64,000 bases of DNA, from the NCBI RefSeq assembly GCF_000412635.1, contig NZ_ASTG01000017.1, positions 62,001 through 126,000 of the forward strand, read 5' to 3'. The notes beneath the pieces are model-generated. The model searched no databases. It was not told the origin of the DNA and saw only the letters and a program-made list of their open reading frames with translations. Source of the DNA: Sphingobium bisphenolivorans (GTDB taxonomy: Bacteria; Pseudomonadota; Alphaproteobacteria; Sphingomonadales; Sphingomonadaceae). Positions 43,121-52,973 of this stretch are shown piece after piece. The position numbers and the translations under genes are program-made. Positions within the stretch are counted from its first letter, which is position 1, and every line of letters starts with the position of its first letter.

Positions 43121-44377
43121 ATGCACCTTAAGGATCTCAAGAAAAAAGCGCCTGCCGACCTCGTCACCATGGCGGAAGAATTGGGCGTCGAAGGCGCCTC
43201 GACCTTGCGCAAGCAGGACCTGATGTTCGCGATCCTGAAGGCCGAGGCCGAAAATGGCGAGCAGATCATGGGTGAGGGCACGATCGAGGTGCTGCCGGAC
43301 GGCTTCGGCTTCCTGCGTAGCCCGGAAGCGAACTTCCTCGCCGGACCGGACGACATCTATGTCTCGCCAAATCAGGTCCGCAAGTTCGGCCTGCGCACCG
43401 GCGACACGGTTGAGGGCGAAATCCGCGCGCCCAAGGATGGCGAGCGTTACTTCGCGCTGACGCGGTTGATGTCGGTCAATTTCGATGATCCCGACGTCGT
43501 CCGCCATCGCGTCAATTTCGATAACCTGACGCCGCTCTATCCGACGCAGAAGCTGGTGCTGGATACGCTCGACCCGACCGTCAAGGACAAGTCGGCGCGC
43601 GTCATCGACATCGTCTCGCCGCAAGGCAAGGGCCAGCGCGCGCTGATCGTCGCGCCGCCGCGTACGGGTAAGACGGTTCTGCTCCAGAATATCGCCAAGG
43701 CGATCACCGACAATCATCCCGAAGTCTTCCTGATCGTCCTGCTGATCGACGAGCGTCCGGAAGAAGTCACCGACATGCAGCGCAGCGTGAAGGGCGAGGT
43801 CGTCTCCTCCACCTTCGACGAACCGGCGCAGCGGCACGTCCAAGTCGCCGAAATGGTTATCGAGAAGGCCAAGCGCCTCGTGGAACATAAAAAGGATGTG
43901 GTGATCCTGCTCGACTCGATCACCCGCCTCGGCCGCGCATACAACACCGTCGTGCCCTCTTCGGGCAAGGTGCTGACCGGCGGCGTGGACGCGAATGCGC
44001 TCCAGCGTCCCAAGCGCTTCTTCGGTGCCGCGCGCAATATCGAGGAGGGCGGCTCGCTCTCGATCATTGCCACCGCGCTGATCGACACCGGCAGCCGCAT
44101 GGACGAGGTTATTTTCGAAGAGTTCAAGGGCACCGGCAATTCGGAAATCGTGCTGGATCGCAAGGTGGCGGACAAGCGCATCTTCCCGGCGCTGGATGTT
44201 GGCAAGTCGGGCACCCGCAAGGAAGAACTGCTGGTCGACAAGGCCAAGCTCTCCAAGATGTGGGTGCTGCGCCGTATCCTGATGCAGATGGGCACGGTCG
44301 ATGCGATGGAATTCCTGCTCGACAAGATGAAGGATTCCAAGACCAACGAGGATTTCTTCGATTCGATGAACCAGTAA
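43121..44377 (+). CDS. rho: Transcription termination factor Rho
   Basis: A 418-residue hexameric RNA helicase. The ATG at 43121 is chosen ([15 protein letters not shown]); the open frame extends 132 bases upstream with no family match. The Rho N-terminal domain and CSD RNA-binding [20 protein letters not shown] (near residues 52-71) precede Walker [14 protein letters not shown] (near residue 178), Walker [16 protein letters not shown] and the Q-loop. Canonical termination factor; a strong hairpin follows the gene. Confidence 0.97.
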   Translation: MHLKDLKKKAPADLVTMAEELGVEGASTLRKQDLMFAILKAEAENGEQIMGEGTIEVLPDGFGFLRSPEANFLAGPDDIYVSPNQVRKFGLRTGDTVEGEIRAPKDGERYFALTRLMSVNFDDPDVVRHRVNFDNLTPLYPTQKLVLDTLDPTVKDKSARVIDIVSPQGKGQRALIVAPPRTGKTVLLQNIAKAITDNHPEVFLIVLLIDERPEEVTDMQRSVKGEVVSSTFDEPAQRHVQVAEMVIEKAKRLVEHKKDVVILLDSITRLGRAYNTVVPSSGKVLTGGVDANALQRPKRFFGAARNIEEGGSLSIIATALIDTGSRMDEVIFEEFKGTGNSEIVLDRKVADKRIFPALDVGKSGTRKEELLVDKAKLSKMWVLRRILMQMGTVDAMEFLLDKMKDSKTNEDFFDSMNQ

Positions 44378-44384
44378 GCGTCGC

Positions 44385-44423
44385 AGCGGTTTGCGGTTCG
44401 ACAATGCCGGACCGCAGACCGCT
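44385..44423 (+). terminator. Hairpin after rho
   Basis: Thirteen-base arms AGCGGTTTGCGGT and ACCGCAGACCGCT with one mismatch, a 13-base loop, then TTCCTGCC. Strong stem, weak T-tract. Confidence 0.6.
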
Positions 44424-44496
44424 TCCTGCCTTGCTGTGCTCACCATCCTGTCGGGCGACCTGACGGGAAATCGCCATAAGGGGATGTCAGGCCGTC

Positions 44497-45216
44497 ATGC
44501 TCGACCTTTTCACCACCGCTGCCGCCGCTGCCCAGGGACTGGGTTCGCCCGCCGACATCTGGTCGCACATCGTCAATGATTTCAGCAACATCGGTACACC
44601 CGCGGCTTTAGCGGCCTTCGGGCAGGTGCTGATGATCGACGTATTGCTCGCGGGCGACAACGCCATCGTAGTCGGTGCGCTCGCCGCCGGCTTGCCGGTA
44701 CAGCAGCGGCAGCGTGTCATCATGATCGGCATCATCGCCGCCCTGGTGCTGCGCATCGCGTTCGCGCTGGTCGTGACCCAATTGATGCAGATCGTCGGCC
44801 TGATCCTCGCGGGCGGCCTGCTCCTGCTATGGGTCGCGTTCAAGATGTGGCGCGAACTCCATCCCAAGCGGGGTGGAGAGACGGCCGACCCCAGCGATGA
44901 CGACATCTCAGGCCTGCGCCCCGCCAAGAGCTTCGCGGCGGCTGCGTGGGCGGTTGCAGTGGCCGACGTCTCCATGAGCCTGGACAATGTTCTGGCGGTT
45001 GCAGGGGCGGCCCGGGATCATCCCGGCATCCTCATCATCGGCCTGATCCTGTCGGTGGCCCTGATGGGCGTCGCGGCCAACATCATCGCCAAATATATCG
45101 AGCGGTTCCGCTGGATCGCCTATCTCGGTCTGGTCGTGATCCTCTATGTCGCGGTCAAGATGATCTATGACGGCTTTGTCGATCATCAGGTGGGCGTACT
45201 GACGCTGTTCACCTGA
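44497..45216 (+). CDS. TerC family integral membrane protein
   Basis: A 239-residue membrane protein with about seven hydrophobic helices. The two conserved acidic motifs are DVLLAGDNAIVV (near residue 49) and ADVSMSLDNVLAVAG (near residue 155), the signatures of TerC/Alx metal (manganese) exporters or tellurite-resistance relatives. Substrate is not predictable. No yybP-ykoY riboswitch is evident upstream. Confidence 0.88.
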   Translation: MLDLFTTAAAAAQGLGSPADIWSHIVNDFSNIGTPAALAAFGQVLMIDVLLAGDNAIVVGALAAGLPVQQRQRVIMIGIIAALVLRIAFALVVTQLMQIVGLILAGGLLLLWVAFKMWRELHPKRGGETADPSDDDISGLRPAKSFAAAAWAVAVADVSMSLDNVLAVAGAARDHPGILIIGLILSVALMGVAANIIAKYIERFRWIAYLGLVVILYVAVKMIYDGFVDHQVGVLTLFT

Positions 45217-45224
45217 ACAGCATA

Positions 45225-45251
45225 GCGCCGGCGAATGTCTATCGCCGGCGC
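45225..45251. terminator. Bidirectional hairpin between terC and qor-like gene
   Basis: Perfect GCGCCGGCGA/TCGCCGGCGC arms around a 7-base loop between convergent genes. Confidence 0.5.
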
Positions 45252-45273
45252 CATTAACAGGTTTGACCGAGGC

Positions 45274-46242
45274 TTAGGGGATCAGCAAAGTGGTCCCAAC
45301 GGTCCGACGCGCCTCCAGGGCACGATGCGCCTCTGCCGCGTCGCTCAGAGCGAATCGCTGTCCGATCACCGCCTTCACCACGCCGCGCTCCATTCGGTCG
45401 AAAAGGCGCGCCGCGCAACGGGCTAGATCATCGGCAGTCGCGGTATAGTCCGCCAGCGTCGGACGCGTGACGAAGAGCGATCCGCGGCTGAGGTCGAGCA
45501 GGCTGACCGGCGGCACTGCCCCCGAAGCGTTGCCATAGCTCACCATCAACCCGCGACGCTTCAGAGAGGCGAGGGAAGCCGTCCAGCTATCCTTGCCCAC
45601 TCCGTCATAGACAACCTCGACGCCCTGGCCACTGGTGATCTCCCGCACCTGGGCCGCCAGCGCCTCAAGACTGCCGTGCAGACTATGGTCCGCATCGACC
45701 CGCGCCGCCTTTTCCGCCGACCCGCTATGCGCGATGACGATCACGCCCTTGTCGCGGAGCCAAGGCACCAGGACTGATCCGACCCCGCCGGCAGCCGCAT
45801 GGACGAGCGCCGTCTGCCCTGCTTCGAGGCGAAGGCAATCCTCTGCAAGGTAGCAGGCCGTCATGCCCTTCAGCATCATGGCCGCAGCGTCTTCCGTGCT
45901 GACTGCCGCACTGAGCTTGACGACCCGGTCGGCCGGCACGACGCGGTGGGTGGCATAGGCGCCAAGACCGGCGACGCAGCCGACCCGGTCCCCGACCTTG
46001 ATATTCGAAACAGCCGAACCAACCCCGATGACGGTGCCGGCCCCTTCCGACCCCAAGGGGATCGGGAGTGGGGCAGGGTAGAGGCCGCTGCGGTAATAGG
46101 TGTCGACATAATTCAGGCCGACTGCCTCCTGCGCGATAAGCACTTCGCTGTGCGCGGGCTCGCCCGGCTCGAACGGCTCCCGGGCAATGACCTCCGGACC
46201 GCCATGGGTTCGTGCGACCATGCGCCAGGCGTCAACCACCAT
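45274..46242 (-). CDS. Quinone oxidoreductase (medium-chain dehydrogenase, NADPH type)
   Basis: A 322-residue MDR-family enzyme, zinc-independent, that reduces quinones or enoyl compounds with NADPH. The ATG at 46242 follows a GAGGAG site. GLNYVDTYYRSGLYP, GSEGAGTV, the Rossmann loop LVHAAAGGVGSVLVPW (near residue 145) and C-terminal HRALEARRTVGTTLLI are qor-like. It is co-transcribed behind a dienelactone hydrolase gene, 8 bases after its stop. Confidence 0.92.
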   Translation of the reverse strand: MVVDAWRMVARTHGGPEVIAREPFEPGEPAHSEVLIAQEAVGLNYVDTYYRSGLYPAPLPIPLGSEGAGTVIGVGSAVSNIKVGDRVGCVAGLGAYATHRVVPADRVVKLSAAVSTEDAAAMMLKGMTACYLAEDCLRLEAGQTALVHAAAGGVGSVLVPWLRDKGVIVIAHSGSAEKAARVDADHSLHGSLEALAAQVREITSGQGVEVVYDGVGKDSWTASLASLKRRGLMVSYGNASGAVPPVSLLDLSRGSLFVTRPTLADYTATADDLARCAARLFDRMERGVVKAVIGQRFALSDAAEAHRALEARRTVGTTLLIP

Positions 46243-46250
46243 GTTGCTCC

Positions 46251-46949
46251 TCAAAGATGTGCCGCGAAAAACTCGGCCGTGCGGCGATCCGCAAGCTGGG
46301 CAGCATCCTCGACACGGCGTTTACCCGTTTCGGCTGCGAAACCATGGTCCAGCCCCTCATAATCGTACAGCGTGACATGACCATTATCCTTCAGGCCATC
46401 ATGCATCTTCTTCTGAACGTCCGCAGGCACGAACCCGTCGGCGGTAGGGATGTGCAGCAGAACCGGCTTGCCGATCGCATGTTGCTCGCCCAGAAGATTG
46501 TCGATCCCCACGCCATAATAGCCGACGAAAGCATCGCCGTCCGTCCGGCAGGCCGACATGAAAGCCAGTCGGCCGCCCAGGCAATAGCCTACCAGCCCAA
46601 TCTTGCCGGCGCCGCCCAGTTCCGCCCGCGCGGCCTTGATGGTCGCCTCGATGTCGCGGATACCCTGATCCTGATCGAACTTCCCCATATGGCCGATCGC
46701 CTGCTCAAACTGCTCCGGCACGTCAGCATCCAATTCGATGCCGGGCCTTTCCCGCCAGAACAGATCAGGTGCCAAAGCGAGATATCCAGCGGCTGCCCAG
46801 TTGTCGCACTTCCGCCGAATGCCTTCATTGACGCCGAAGATCTCCTGAATCACGATGATGGCCGCTTTAGGACCGCCATCCGGAAGCGCGACATATGCGG
46901 TGAACTCACCATCATCTTCCAATGTGGCGATGGGCTTATATTCGGACAT
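46251..46949 (-). CDS. Dienelactone hydrolase family protein
   Basis: A 232-residue alpha/beta hydrolase. The nucleophile Cys is in GLVGYCLGGRLAF (near residue 121), with a Glu in IQEIFGVNEGIRR near residue 36 and His in DHGFAAE near residue 205, the Cys-Asp-His set of the DLH family. The substrate in vivo is unknown; ring-cleavage lactones are the classical one. It forms a pair with the downstream quinone oxidoreductase. Confidence 0.9.
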   Translation of the reverse strand: MSEYKPIATLEDDGEFTAYVALPDGGPKAAIIVIQEIFGVNEGIRRKCDNWAAAGYLALAPDLFWRERPGIELDADVPEQFEQAIGHMGKFDQDQGIRDIEATIKAARAELGGAGKIGLVGYCLGGRLAFMSACRTDGDAFVGYYGVGIDNLLGEQHAIGKPVLLHIPTADGFVPADVQKKMHDGLKDNGHVTLYDYEGLDHGFAAETGKRRVEDAAQLADRRTAEFFAAHL

Positions 46950-47101
46950 CGGTGATCCTTTCCGTTGCTCTTCTGGTTCAGGACGTCATCATGGGGCGGG
47001 CCGGGCACCTGCGCAATCATGGTTTGGCGTCCGCAAAAAATTTGCCTTTTTCTGCGAGGATGCGCCATGACAGGTGATGAACAGGAACAAGGGCGAGTAA
47101 G

Positions 47102-47362
47102 ATGAAAGTCAGCGTAGACGTCGACTGTACCCCGGCAGAGGCTCGGGCTTTCCTGGGCTTGCCCGATGTTACCCCGATACACGACAAATATGTGAAGACC
47201 GTTCTGGACAGTTTCGACGGTGTCGCGAATGTCGAGCAGATGGAAACGTTGTTCAAGAGCTTTTCGCCCTTGGGCGATGCGGGTATGCGATTGTTCCGGC
47301 AGATGATGGACCTAGGGCTGGCCGGAATGAGCGGCAAGTCGGACAGCAAGAACCCAGGCTGA
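47102..47362 (+). CDS. DUF6489 family small protein
   Basis: An 86-residue acidic protein beginning MKVSVDVDCTPAEARAFLGLPD and ending SGKSDSKNPG. The N-terminal DCTPAEAR motif and central SFSPLGDAGM match the DUF6489 group as I recall it. No signal or membrane helix. It precedes mnmE by 18 bases, likely co-transcribed. Function unknown. Confidence 0.78.
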   Translation: MKVSVDVDCTPAEARAFLGLPDVTPIHDKYVKTVLDSFDGVANVEQMETLFKSFSPLGDAGMRLFRQMMDLGLAGMSGKSDSKNPG

Positions 47363-47380
47363 GCGCGCGCTGAGGCTGAG

Positions 47381-48661
47381 TTGAGCGATACAATCTTCGC
47401 CCTTTCCAGTGGTTCGCCCCCGGCTGGCATCGGTGTCCTGCGCATCAGCGGTCCGGCAGCGGCGGCAGCGCTTCAGGCTCTCGCGGGTGCCATGCCGCCT
47501 CCGCGCGTTGCAAAGCTCAGGCTGCTCCGTCATCCATCTGACGCCGCGCCGCTCGACCGTGCGCTGATCTTGTGGTTTCCCGGGCCGGCCACGGTCACCG
47601 GCGAGGATCTGGCGGAACTTCATTGTCATGGCGGGCGGGCCGTGATCGTGGCGGTGGAGGAAGCATTAGCCGGGCTTTCCGGCCTGCGCAGAGCTGAAGC
47701 TGGGGAATTCACCCGACGCGCGTTCCTCAACGGTAAGATGGACCTGAATGCCGTCGAAGGTCTGGCGGACCTTCTGGCGGCGGAGACGCAGCAGCAGCGC
47801 CGGACCGCCCTGCTGATGACAGAGGGGCATTTCTCCCGCCGTTTGGAAAACTGGCGGCTGCGTCTGCTGCAGGTTTCCGCAATGGCGGAGGCAGCGCTGG
47901 ACTTTTCCGATGAGGATGATGTGCCGGACGGGTCGATCGAAGAACGGATTAAGGACGGGATCAGGGAGCTGGCCGAGGAGGTGGCAGCGATCCGGTCAGC
48001 CCCTTCGGCTGAGCGTCTGCGCGATGGAATCCGTGTGGTACTGGCGGGTCCGCCCAATGCGGGCAAATCGACCCTGCTCAACCGCCTGGTCGGCAGAGAG
48101 GCTGCCATCGTGTCTGACATAGCCGGTACCACGCGCGATCGGGTTGAGGTGCCAGCCTCACTCAACGGCACGGCCTATCTTTTCACCGATACGGCTGGCC
48201 TCCGAGATGAAACGGGCGATCGGATAGAGGCGATTGGAATGGACCGCGCGCGCGATGCGCTCGCGGCGGCTGACATCATCCTCTGGCTCGGTCCGGCTGA
48301 GGCTCTGCCCCGCGCGGATGCCATTCTTCTGGCGGCGCAAAGCGATCGTCCGTCTGCCGCTCGGGCAGGTCTTCGGATCTCGGCGCATTCGGGCGAGGGG
48401 ATGGATGAACTAGTTGCTCTGCTGGGAGAGAGGGCCGGGGCTCTCCTGCCGGGGGAGGGGGAGTATGCATTGCACCGGCGACAGCGCGAGGGGGCTGAGG
48501 CTTTGGAGCAGCATCTGAAGCACGCTGGCGACACGAGCGATCTGCTGGTCACTGCTGAGGAGCTGCGGCAAAGTCGGCAGGTGATCGACCAGCTTACCGG
48601 CCAAGCCGGCACTGAAGATATGCTCGACCATCTGTTCGCGGGCTTCTGCATCGGCAAATAG
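47381..48661 (+). CDS. mnmE: tRNA uridine-5-carboxymethylaminomethyl GTPase MnmE
   Basis: With MnmG modifies wobble U34 of some tRNAs. A 426-residue GTPase with an N-terminal folate-binding domain (ALSSGSPPAGIGVLRISG). The G domain has PPNAGKSTLLNRL (near residue 225), SDIAGTTRD and DTAGLRD, and ends with the C-terminal FCIGK. It starts at TTG. The gene is followed by parS and mnmG, the origin-proximal cluster typical of bacteria. Confidence 0.96.
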   Translation: MSDTIFALSSGSPPAGIGVLRISGPAAAAALQALAGAMPPPRVAKLRLLRHPSDAAPLDRALILWFPGPATVTGEDLAELHCHGGRAVIVAVEEALAGLSGLRRAEAGEFTRRAFLNGKMDLNAVEGLADLLAAETQQQRRTALLMTEGHFSRRLENWRLRLLQVSAMAEAALDFSDEDDVPDGSIEERIKDGIRELAEEVAAIRSAPSAERLRDGIRVVLAGPPNAGKSTLLNRLVGREAAIVSDIAGTTRDRVEVPASLNGTAYLFTDTAGLRDETGDRIEAIGMDRARDALAAADIILWLGPAEALPRADAILLAAQSDRPSAARAGLRISAHSGEGMDELVALLGERAGALLPGEGEYALHRRQREGAEALEQHLKHAGDTSDLLVTAEELRQSRQVIDQLTGQAGTEDMLDHLFAGFCIGK

Positions 48662-48663
48662 CA

Positions 48664-48679
48664 TGTTCCACGTGGAACA
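48664..48679. promoter_or_regulatory. parS: parS site 1
   Basis: TGTTCCACGTGGAACA, a perfect 16-bp palindrome and a known ParB-binding variant, in the mnmE-mnmG gap. Confidence 0.9.
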
Positions 48680-48718
48680 GTTTTGACGCCCCCTGCCCTC
48701 TTCTGATAAGGGCACGCT

Positions 48719-50569
48719 ATGCGAACAAGCTATGATGTGATCGTGGTCGGTGGGGGCCATGCCGGTTGCGAGGCGGCGGCTGCTGCCGCGCGCAAGGGTG
48801 CCACTGTCGCGCTGCTCACCTTTTCCAAAGCCACCGTGGGCGCGATGTCGTGCAATCCTGCCATAGGTGGATTGGGCAAGGGCCATTTGGTGCGCGAGGT
48901 CGACGCGCTGGACGGCCTGATCGCGCGAGGCGCTGACGCCGCAGCGATCCATCACCGGATGCTGAACAGTAGCAAGGGCGCAGCGGTTCAAGGCCCGCGT
49001 ATCCAGGCTGACCGGAAATATTATCGCGCAGAAATTCACCGGCTGCTCGATGTTCAGCAGGGTCTGGACATTGTCGAAGGCGAAGCGGCGGCGCTGATGC
49101 TGGCGGGTGATGCGATTGCCGGGGTTCGGCTCGCGGACGGCCGTACGCTGGGAGCCAGGGCTCTTGTCCTTGCCACCGGAACATTCCTGGGAGGCAAACT
49201 CTTCCGCGGTGAGGAAACGGAGGCTGGGGGCCGAACCGGAGAACGGGCGGCTACGGAACTGGGCAGGCAGTTGCGCGAACTGGGCCTGCCTATCGCGCGA
49301 CTCAAGACCGGAACGCCCCCGCGCTTGGACGGGCGGACGATCGACTGGGCCCGACTTGAAGAGCAGCCTTCCGATGGCGGCGCTTGGAGGATGTCTGCGC
49401 TGACGCAGCGCCGAATATTGCCGCAACTAAGCTGCGCCATCACGCGCACGAATGAGCGGTCTCATGCGATCATCCGGGAGGGGCTAGGAAGATCACCTCT
49501 GTTCAGCGGAGCAATCGAGGGGCGCGGGCCGCGCTATTGTCCCTCCATCGAGGATAAGGTGCTGCGGTTCGGGGACCGAGATGGCCACCAGATATTTCTC
49601 GAGCCCGAAGGGCTTGAAACGCATCTGGTTTATCCCAACGGCATCAGCACATCGTTGCCGGCAGACGTCCAGCGCGAGATGGTCCGGTCGATGGAGGGGC
49701 TGGAACAGGTGGAGATCGTGGTGCCCGGCTATGCGGTCGAATATGATCATGTCGATCCGCGGGCACTCGACAGCAGTCTGGAAACGCGCGCCATCACGGG
49801 ATTGTTCTGCGCCGGTCAGATCAACGGCACGACCGGCTATGAGGAAGCTGCGGCCCAGGGGCTTGTCGCCGGCGCCAATGCAGCGGCCTGTGCGCTTGGC
49901 GACGCGCCGCTCATCCTCGATCGTGCCAGCAGTTATATCGGGGTGATGATCGACGATCTTGTCCTGCAGGGCGTCACTGAACCCTACCGAATGCTGACTG
50001 CGCGAGCGGAATATCGTCTGCGGCTGCGGGCGGACAATGCCGGCACGCGGCTCGGAGTGTTAGGCGAGGAGCATGGCTTGATTGGCGCTGAGCGGCGAGC
50101 CCATTATCAGCGCCGCGCCGCTGGCCGGGAAAGGGTGAGTAGCGATCTGGAGCAACAGCTTTCGGCGACAGAAATGGCCAAGGCGGGCGCGGCGGTGCGG
50201 CAGGATGGCGCTCGACGCAGCTTGTTTGAATGGGCGCGCTTTCCTGAAGTGAGCCAGGAACTGCTTCTCGCTCTCGCTCCTTCCTTACGCAGCGTGGATG
50301 AGGATCTGGGCCGCGAAATTTTGGAGGATGCCCGTTACGCCCCCTATCTTGAACGGCAGGAGGCGGAGATCAATGAACTGCGCCGCAATGAACGCGTCCT
50401 CATTCCAGCCGACTTCGCCTACGAGAGTGTCGGCGGACTATCCAACGAGATGGTAGAGCGCTTCAATGCTGCACGGCCGGAAAGCTTGGCAGCGGCTGGG
50501 CGCATCAGGGGTGTGACGCCCGCCGCGCTGGCCGCTGTCCTTGTGCATATTCGCCGGAAGGCCGCATGA
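48719..50569 (+). CDS. mnmG: tRNA uridine-5-carboxymethylaminomethyl synthesis enzyme MnmG
   Basis: A 616-residue FAD enzyme (GidA) partnering MnmE. The N-terminal dinucleotide loop is [21 protein letters not shown], then [32 protein letters not shown] and [12 protein letters not shown]. The C-terminal helical tail binds MnmE. It sits between a parS site and rsmG. Confidence 0.96.
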   Translation: MRTSYDVIVVGGGHAGCEAAAAAARKGATVALLTFSKATVGAMSCNPAIGGLGKGHLVREVDALDGLIARGADAAAIHHRMLNSSKGAAVQGPRIQADRKYYRAEIHRLLDVQQGLDIVEGEAAALMLAGDAIAGVRLADGRTLGARALVLATGTFLGGKLFRGEETEAGGRTGERAATELGRQLRELGLPIARLKTGTPPRLDGRTIDWARLEEQPSDGGAWRMSALTQRRILPQLSCAITRTNERSHAIIREGLGRSPLFSGAIEGRGPRYCPSIEDKVLRFGDRDGHQIFLEPEGLETHLVYPNGISTSLPADVQREMVRSMEGLEQVEIVVPGYAVEYDHVDPRALDSSLETRAITGLFCAGQINGTTGYEEAAAQGLVAGANAAACALGDAPLILDRASSYIGVMIDDLVLQGVTEPYRMLTARAEYRLRLRADNAGTRLGVLGEEHGLIGAERRAHYQRRAAGRERVSSDLEQQLSATEMAKAGAAVRQDGARRSLFEWARFPEVSQELLLALAPSLRSVDEDLGREILEDARYAPYLERQEAEINELRRNERVLIPADFAYESVGGLSNEMVERFNAARPESLAAAGRIRGVTPAALAAVLVHIRRKAA

Positions 50570-51207
50570 CCGAAGAGGAAGCGAAGGGGTGGCTGCAGAC
50601 GCATTTCGATGTTCCACGTGAAACATGGGAGGGGCTGGAGGCTTATGTGGCGATGTTGCTGGCCGAAATGGACCAGCAAAATCTGATTGCCGAGTCGACG
50701 CGTACGCATGTCTGGGCGCGCCATATCGTTGATTCCGCGCAGCTCGTGACGATGGCGAGAGGGGCGCGCGAGGGGCAATGGATCGACCTCGGTTCGGGCG
50801 CTGGCCTGCCCGGGATCGTCATTGCTCTCCTCACAAAGCGGCCTGTGGTGATGGTGGAAAGCAGGCGCAAGAGGGTCGATTTTTTGAACGGGGTCATTAG
50901 CCGGCTCTCTTTACCGCATGCTTCTGTTTTCGCCGGCAGGGTGGAGACGGTACCAGCCGCCGCAGCGGCGGTAATCAGTGCCCGCGCCTACGCGCCTTTG
51001 CCCAAATTGCTCAGTTCCGCAGTCCACCTCAGCGACCTCAATAGCTTATGGGTGCTGCCAAAGGGGCGAAATGCGCATAATGAGCTGGAGGTCGCGCGGA
51101 CATCATGGCAAGGTGTGTTCCACGTGGAACGCAGTATCACTGATCCGGAGAGCGCGATTATCGTGGCGACAGGCGTGAGATCTGCAAGGGGGAAGGTTCA
51201 GGGATGA
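50566..51207 (+). CDS. rsmG: 16S rRNA (guanine(527)-N7)-methyltransferase RsmG
   Basis: A 213-residue SAM methyltransferase (GidB). The SAM motif is [17 protein letters not shown] (near residue 71), with [13 protein letters not shown] and [12 protein letters not shown] downstream. It overlaps mnmG by 4 bases and parA by 4 bases. Two parS sites lie within its coding sequence. Confidence 0.95.
   Translation: MTEEEAKGWLQTHFDVPRETWEGLEAYVAMLLAEMDQQNLIAESTRTHVWARHIVDSAQLVTMARGAREGQWIDLGSGAGLPGIVIALLTKRPVVMVESRRKRVDFLNGVISRLSLPHASVFAGRVETVPAAAAAVISARAYAPLPKLLSSAVHLSDLNSLWVLPKGRNAHNELEVARTSWQGVFHVERSITDPESAIIVATGVRSARGKVQG
50610..50625. promoter_or_regulatory. parS: parS site 2
   Basis: TGTTCCACGTGAAACA inside rsmG, a single mismatch in symmetry; a standard ParB site. 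Confidence 0.85.
51116..51131. promoter_or_regulatory. parS: parS site 3
   Basis: TGTTCCACGTGGAACG inside the 3' part of rsmG, 73 bases before parA. Confidence 0.8.
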
Positions 51208-51986
51208 TCCGTATCGCCATTGCCAATCAGAAAGGCGGCGTGGGGAAGACCACCACCGCAATCAATCTGGCGACGGGTTTGGCGGCCACTGGCCTGCGCG
51301 TGCTGCTCGTCGACCTCGACCCGCAAGGCAACGCGTCGACTGGGTTGGGGGTTAACCAGCCCGATCGTATCCGTTCAAGCTATGACCTGCTGGTGGGGAA
51401 TTGCGCGCTGGAGGACGCGGTCATCGCAACACGGGTGCCCAAGCTCGATATCGTGCCGGCGACCCAGGATCTGTCCGGCGCGGAGATCGAGTTGATCGAA
51501 TATGAGGAGCGCACCCACCGTCTGGAACGTGTCCTTGCCGAAGCGCAGCCCGGCCGATGGGATATTTGCCTCGTGGATTGCCCTCCTTCGCTGGGCCTGC
51601 TGACGATCAACGCGTTGGTCGGTGCGCAATCCTTGATCGTGCCGCTACAATGCGAATTTTTCGCGTTAGAGGGCCTGTCCCAATTGCTCCAAACCGTCGA
51701 GCGCATCCGCGGCCGATTCAACCCGGGATTGTCGATCATGGGCGTGGCTCTGACGATGTATGATCGCAGGAACCGGCTGACGGACCAGGTAGCCGACGAC
51801 GTTCGCGCATGCCTTGGCGATCTTGTTTTCTCCACTGTTATCCCGCGCAATGTGCGTCTGTCCGAAGCGCCTAGCCATGGCGTGCCGGCGTTGATCTATG
51901 ACTTCCGCTGTTCCGGATCGGAAGCCTATATGCGTTTGGCGCGTGAATTGATCGCGCGCCTTCCCCGTCAGGAGGCCGCTGCTTGA
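51204..51986 (+). CDS. parA: Chromosome partitioning ATPase ParA
   Basis: A 260-residue Walker-type ATPase that forms gradients on the nucleoid to move ParB-bound origins. The deviant Walker [13 protein letters not shown] is at residues 6-17, [11 protein letters not shown] follows, and [12 protein letters not shown] is Walker B. No N-terminal DNA-binding extension, so chromosomal type Ib-like length. Last gene before parB, overlapping it by 4 bases. Confidence 0.96.
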   Translation: MIRIAIANQKGGVGKTTTAINLATGLAATGLRVLLVDLDPQGNASTGLGVNQPDRIRSSYDLLVGNCALEDAVIATRVPKLDIVPATQDLSGAEIELIEYEERTHRLERVLAEAQPGRWDICLVDCPPSLGLLTINALVGAQSLIVPLQCEFFALEGLSQLLQTVERIRGRFNPGLSIMGVALTMYDRRNRLTDQVADDVRACLGDLVFSTVIPRNVRLSEAPSHGVPALIYDFRCSGSEAYMRLARELIARLPRQEAAA

Positions 51987-52903
51987 GTAACGAAAATGCG
52001 ATGAAGGCGGCCAAGCGTCCGCAGGGGTTGGGGCGTGGACTGTCGGCTTTGCTGGGCGATGTCTCGCGCGAAGAACCCGTTGTTTCGCTTGCGGCGAATG
52101 CGCCGTCGACCAAGGCAATTCAGAGCATCGAAGTCGCCCTGATCCAGCCGCACCCCGAACAGCCGCGGCGCCATTTCGATGAAGCCGCGCTCCAGGAACT
52201 GGCGGACAGCATCGGCAAGCGCGGGGTGATCCAGCCGATCATCGTACGTCCTCATGGCGGCGGCTTTCAGATTGTTGCGGGTGAACGCCGCTGGCGTGCC
52301 GCGCAACGCGCACAGCTTCACCGCATTCCCGCGATCGTCCGCGACTTCGATGAAGCGGAGACACTGGAAATCGCGCTGATCGAAAATATCCAGCGCGAGG
52401 ATCTGAACCCGATCGAAGAAGCGGAAGCTTATCGTAAGCTGATCGCCGAATATGACCATAGCCAGGAAGCGTTGGGACGCCTCGTCGGCAAGTCTCGCAG
52501 CCATGTCGCCAATCTTATGCGGCTTCTCGACCTGCCGGCTACGGTGCAGCAACAGGTGGTCGAGCAGAAGCTGAGCATGGGCCATGCGCGCGCGCTGATC
52601 GGCGCGCCGGATTGCGAAACATTGGCACGCACGGTCGAGGCCAAGGGTCTTTCCGTCCGCGATACGGAGCAGTTGGTCCGCAAGGCCAAGACCGGGGACA
52701 CGGCGCCTGCTCGACCCCGAGGCGGTCCGCAGCGCCAGAATGACCCTGATATTCTGGCACTGGAAGAACATCTGGCAGACATTCTCGGCGTCCGTGTAGA
52801 GATCGGCCAAACGGATAGCGCGAGCGGTACATTGTCGCTGCATTATTCAACCCTCGATCAACTTGACATGCTCTGTCAGCGCCTTTCCGGCGAACGTATC
52901 TGA
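51983..52903 (+). CDS. parB: Chromosome partitioning protein ParB
   Basis: A 306-residue CTP-dependent DNA clamp that loads at parS. The TTG at 51983 is preferred: an AGGAGG site lies 8 bases upstream. An ATG at 52001 would remove six residues. [15 protein letters not shown] binds Par[10 protein letters not shown] is the CTP/arginine motif (residue ~98), [14 protein letters not shown] follows, and the helix-turn-helix is [20 protein letters not shown]. The C-terminal dimer domain is intact. A terminator follows. Confidence 0.96.
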   Translation: MSNENAMKAAKRPQGLGRGLSALLGDVSREEPVVSLAANAPSTKAIQSIEVALIQPHPEQPRRHFDEAALQELADSIGKRGVIQPIIVRPHGGGFQIVAGERRWRAAQRAQLHRIPAIVRDFDEAETLEIALIENIQREDLNPIEEAEAYRKLIAEYDHSQEALGRLVGKSRSHVANLMRLLDLPATVQQQVVEQKLSMGHARALIGAPDCETLARTVEAKGLSVRDTEQLVRKAKTGDTAPARPRGGPQRQNDPDILALEEHLADILGVRVEIGQTDSASGTLSLHYSTLDQLDMLCQRLSGERI

Positions 52904-52947
52904 AGGCCAGCAGCCCTCGCTTTTCCGGCGGCGGCTACTGGCCTTTT
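52904..52947 (+). terminator. Intrinsic terminator after parB
   Basis: AGGCCAGCAGCC pairs with GGCTACTGGCCT (one mismatch) around a 17-base loop, followed by TTTTA, directly after the parB stop. Confidence 0.75.
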
Positions 52948-52973
52948 AGCCGGCGCAGTCCTAGTCTGGCGCG

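Noticed and set aside
44378..44496. yybP-ykoY manganese riboswitch before terC
   Set aside because: The conserved loop sequences of that riboswitch are not visible; only a terminator-like stem from rho is seen.
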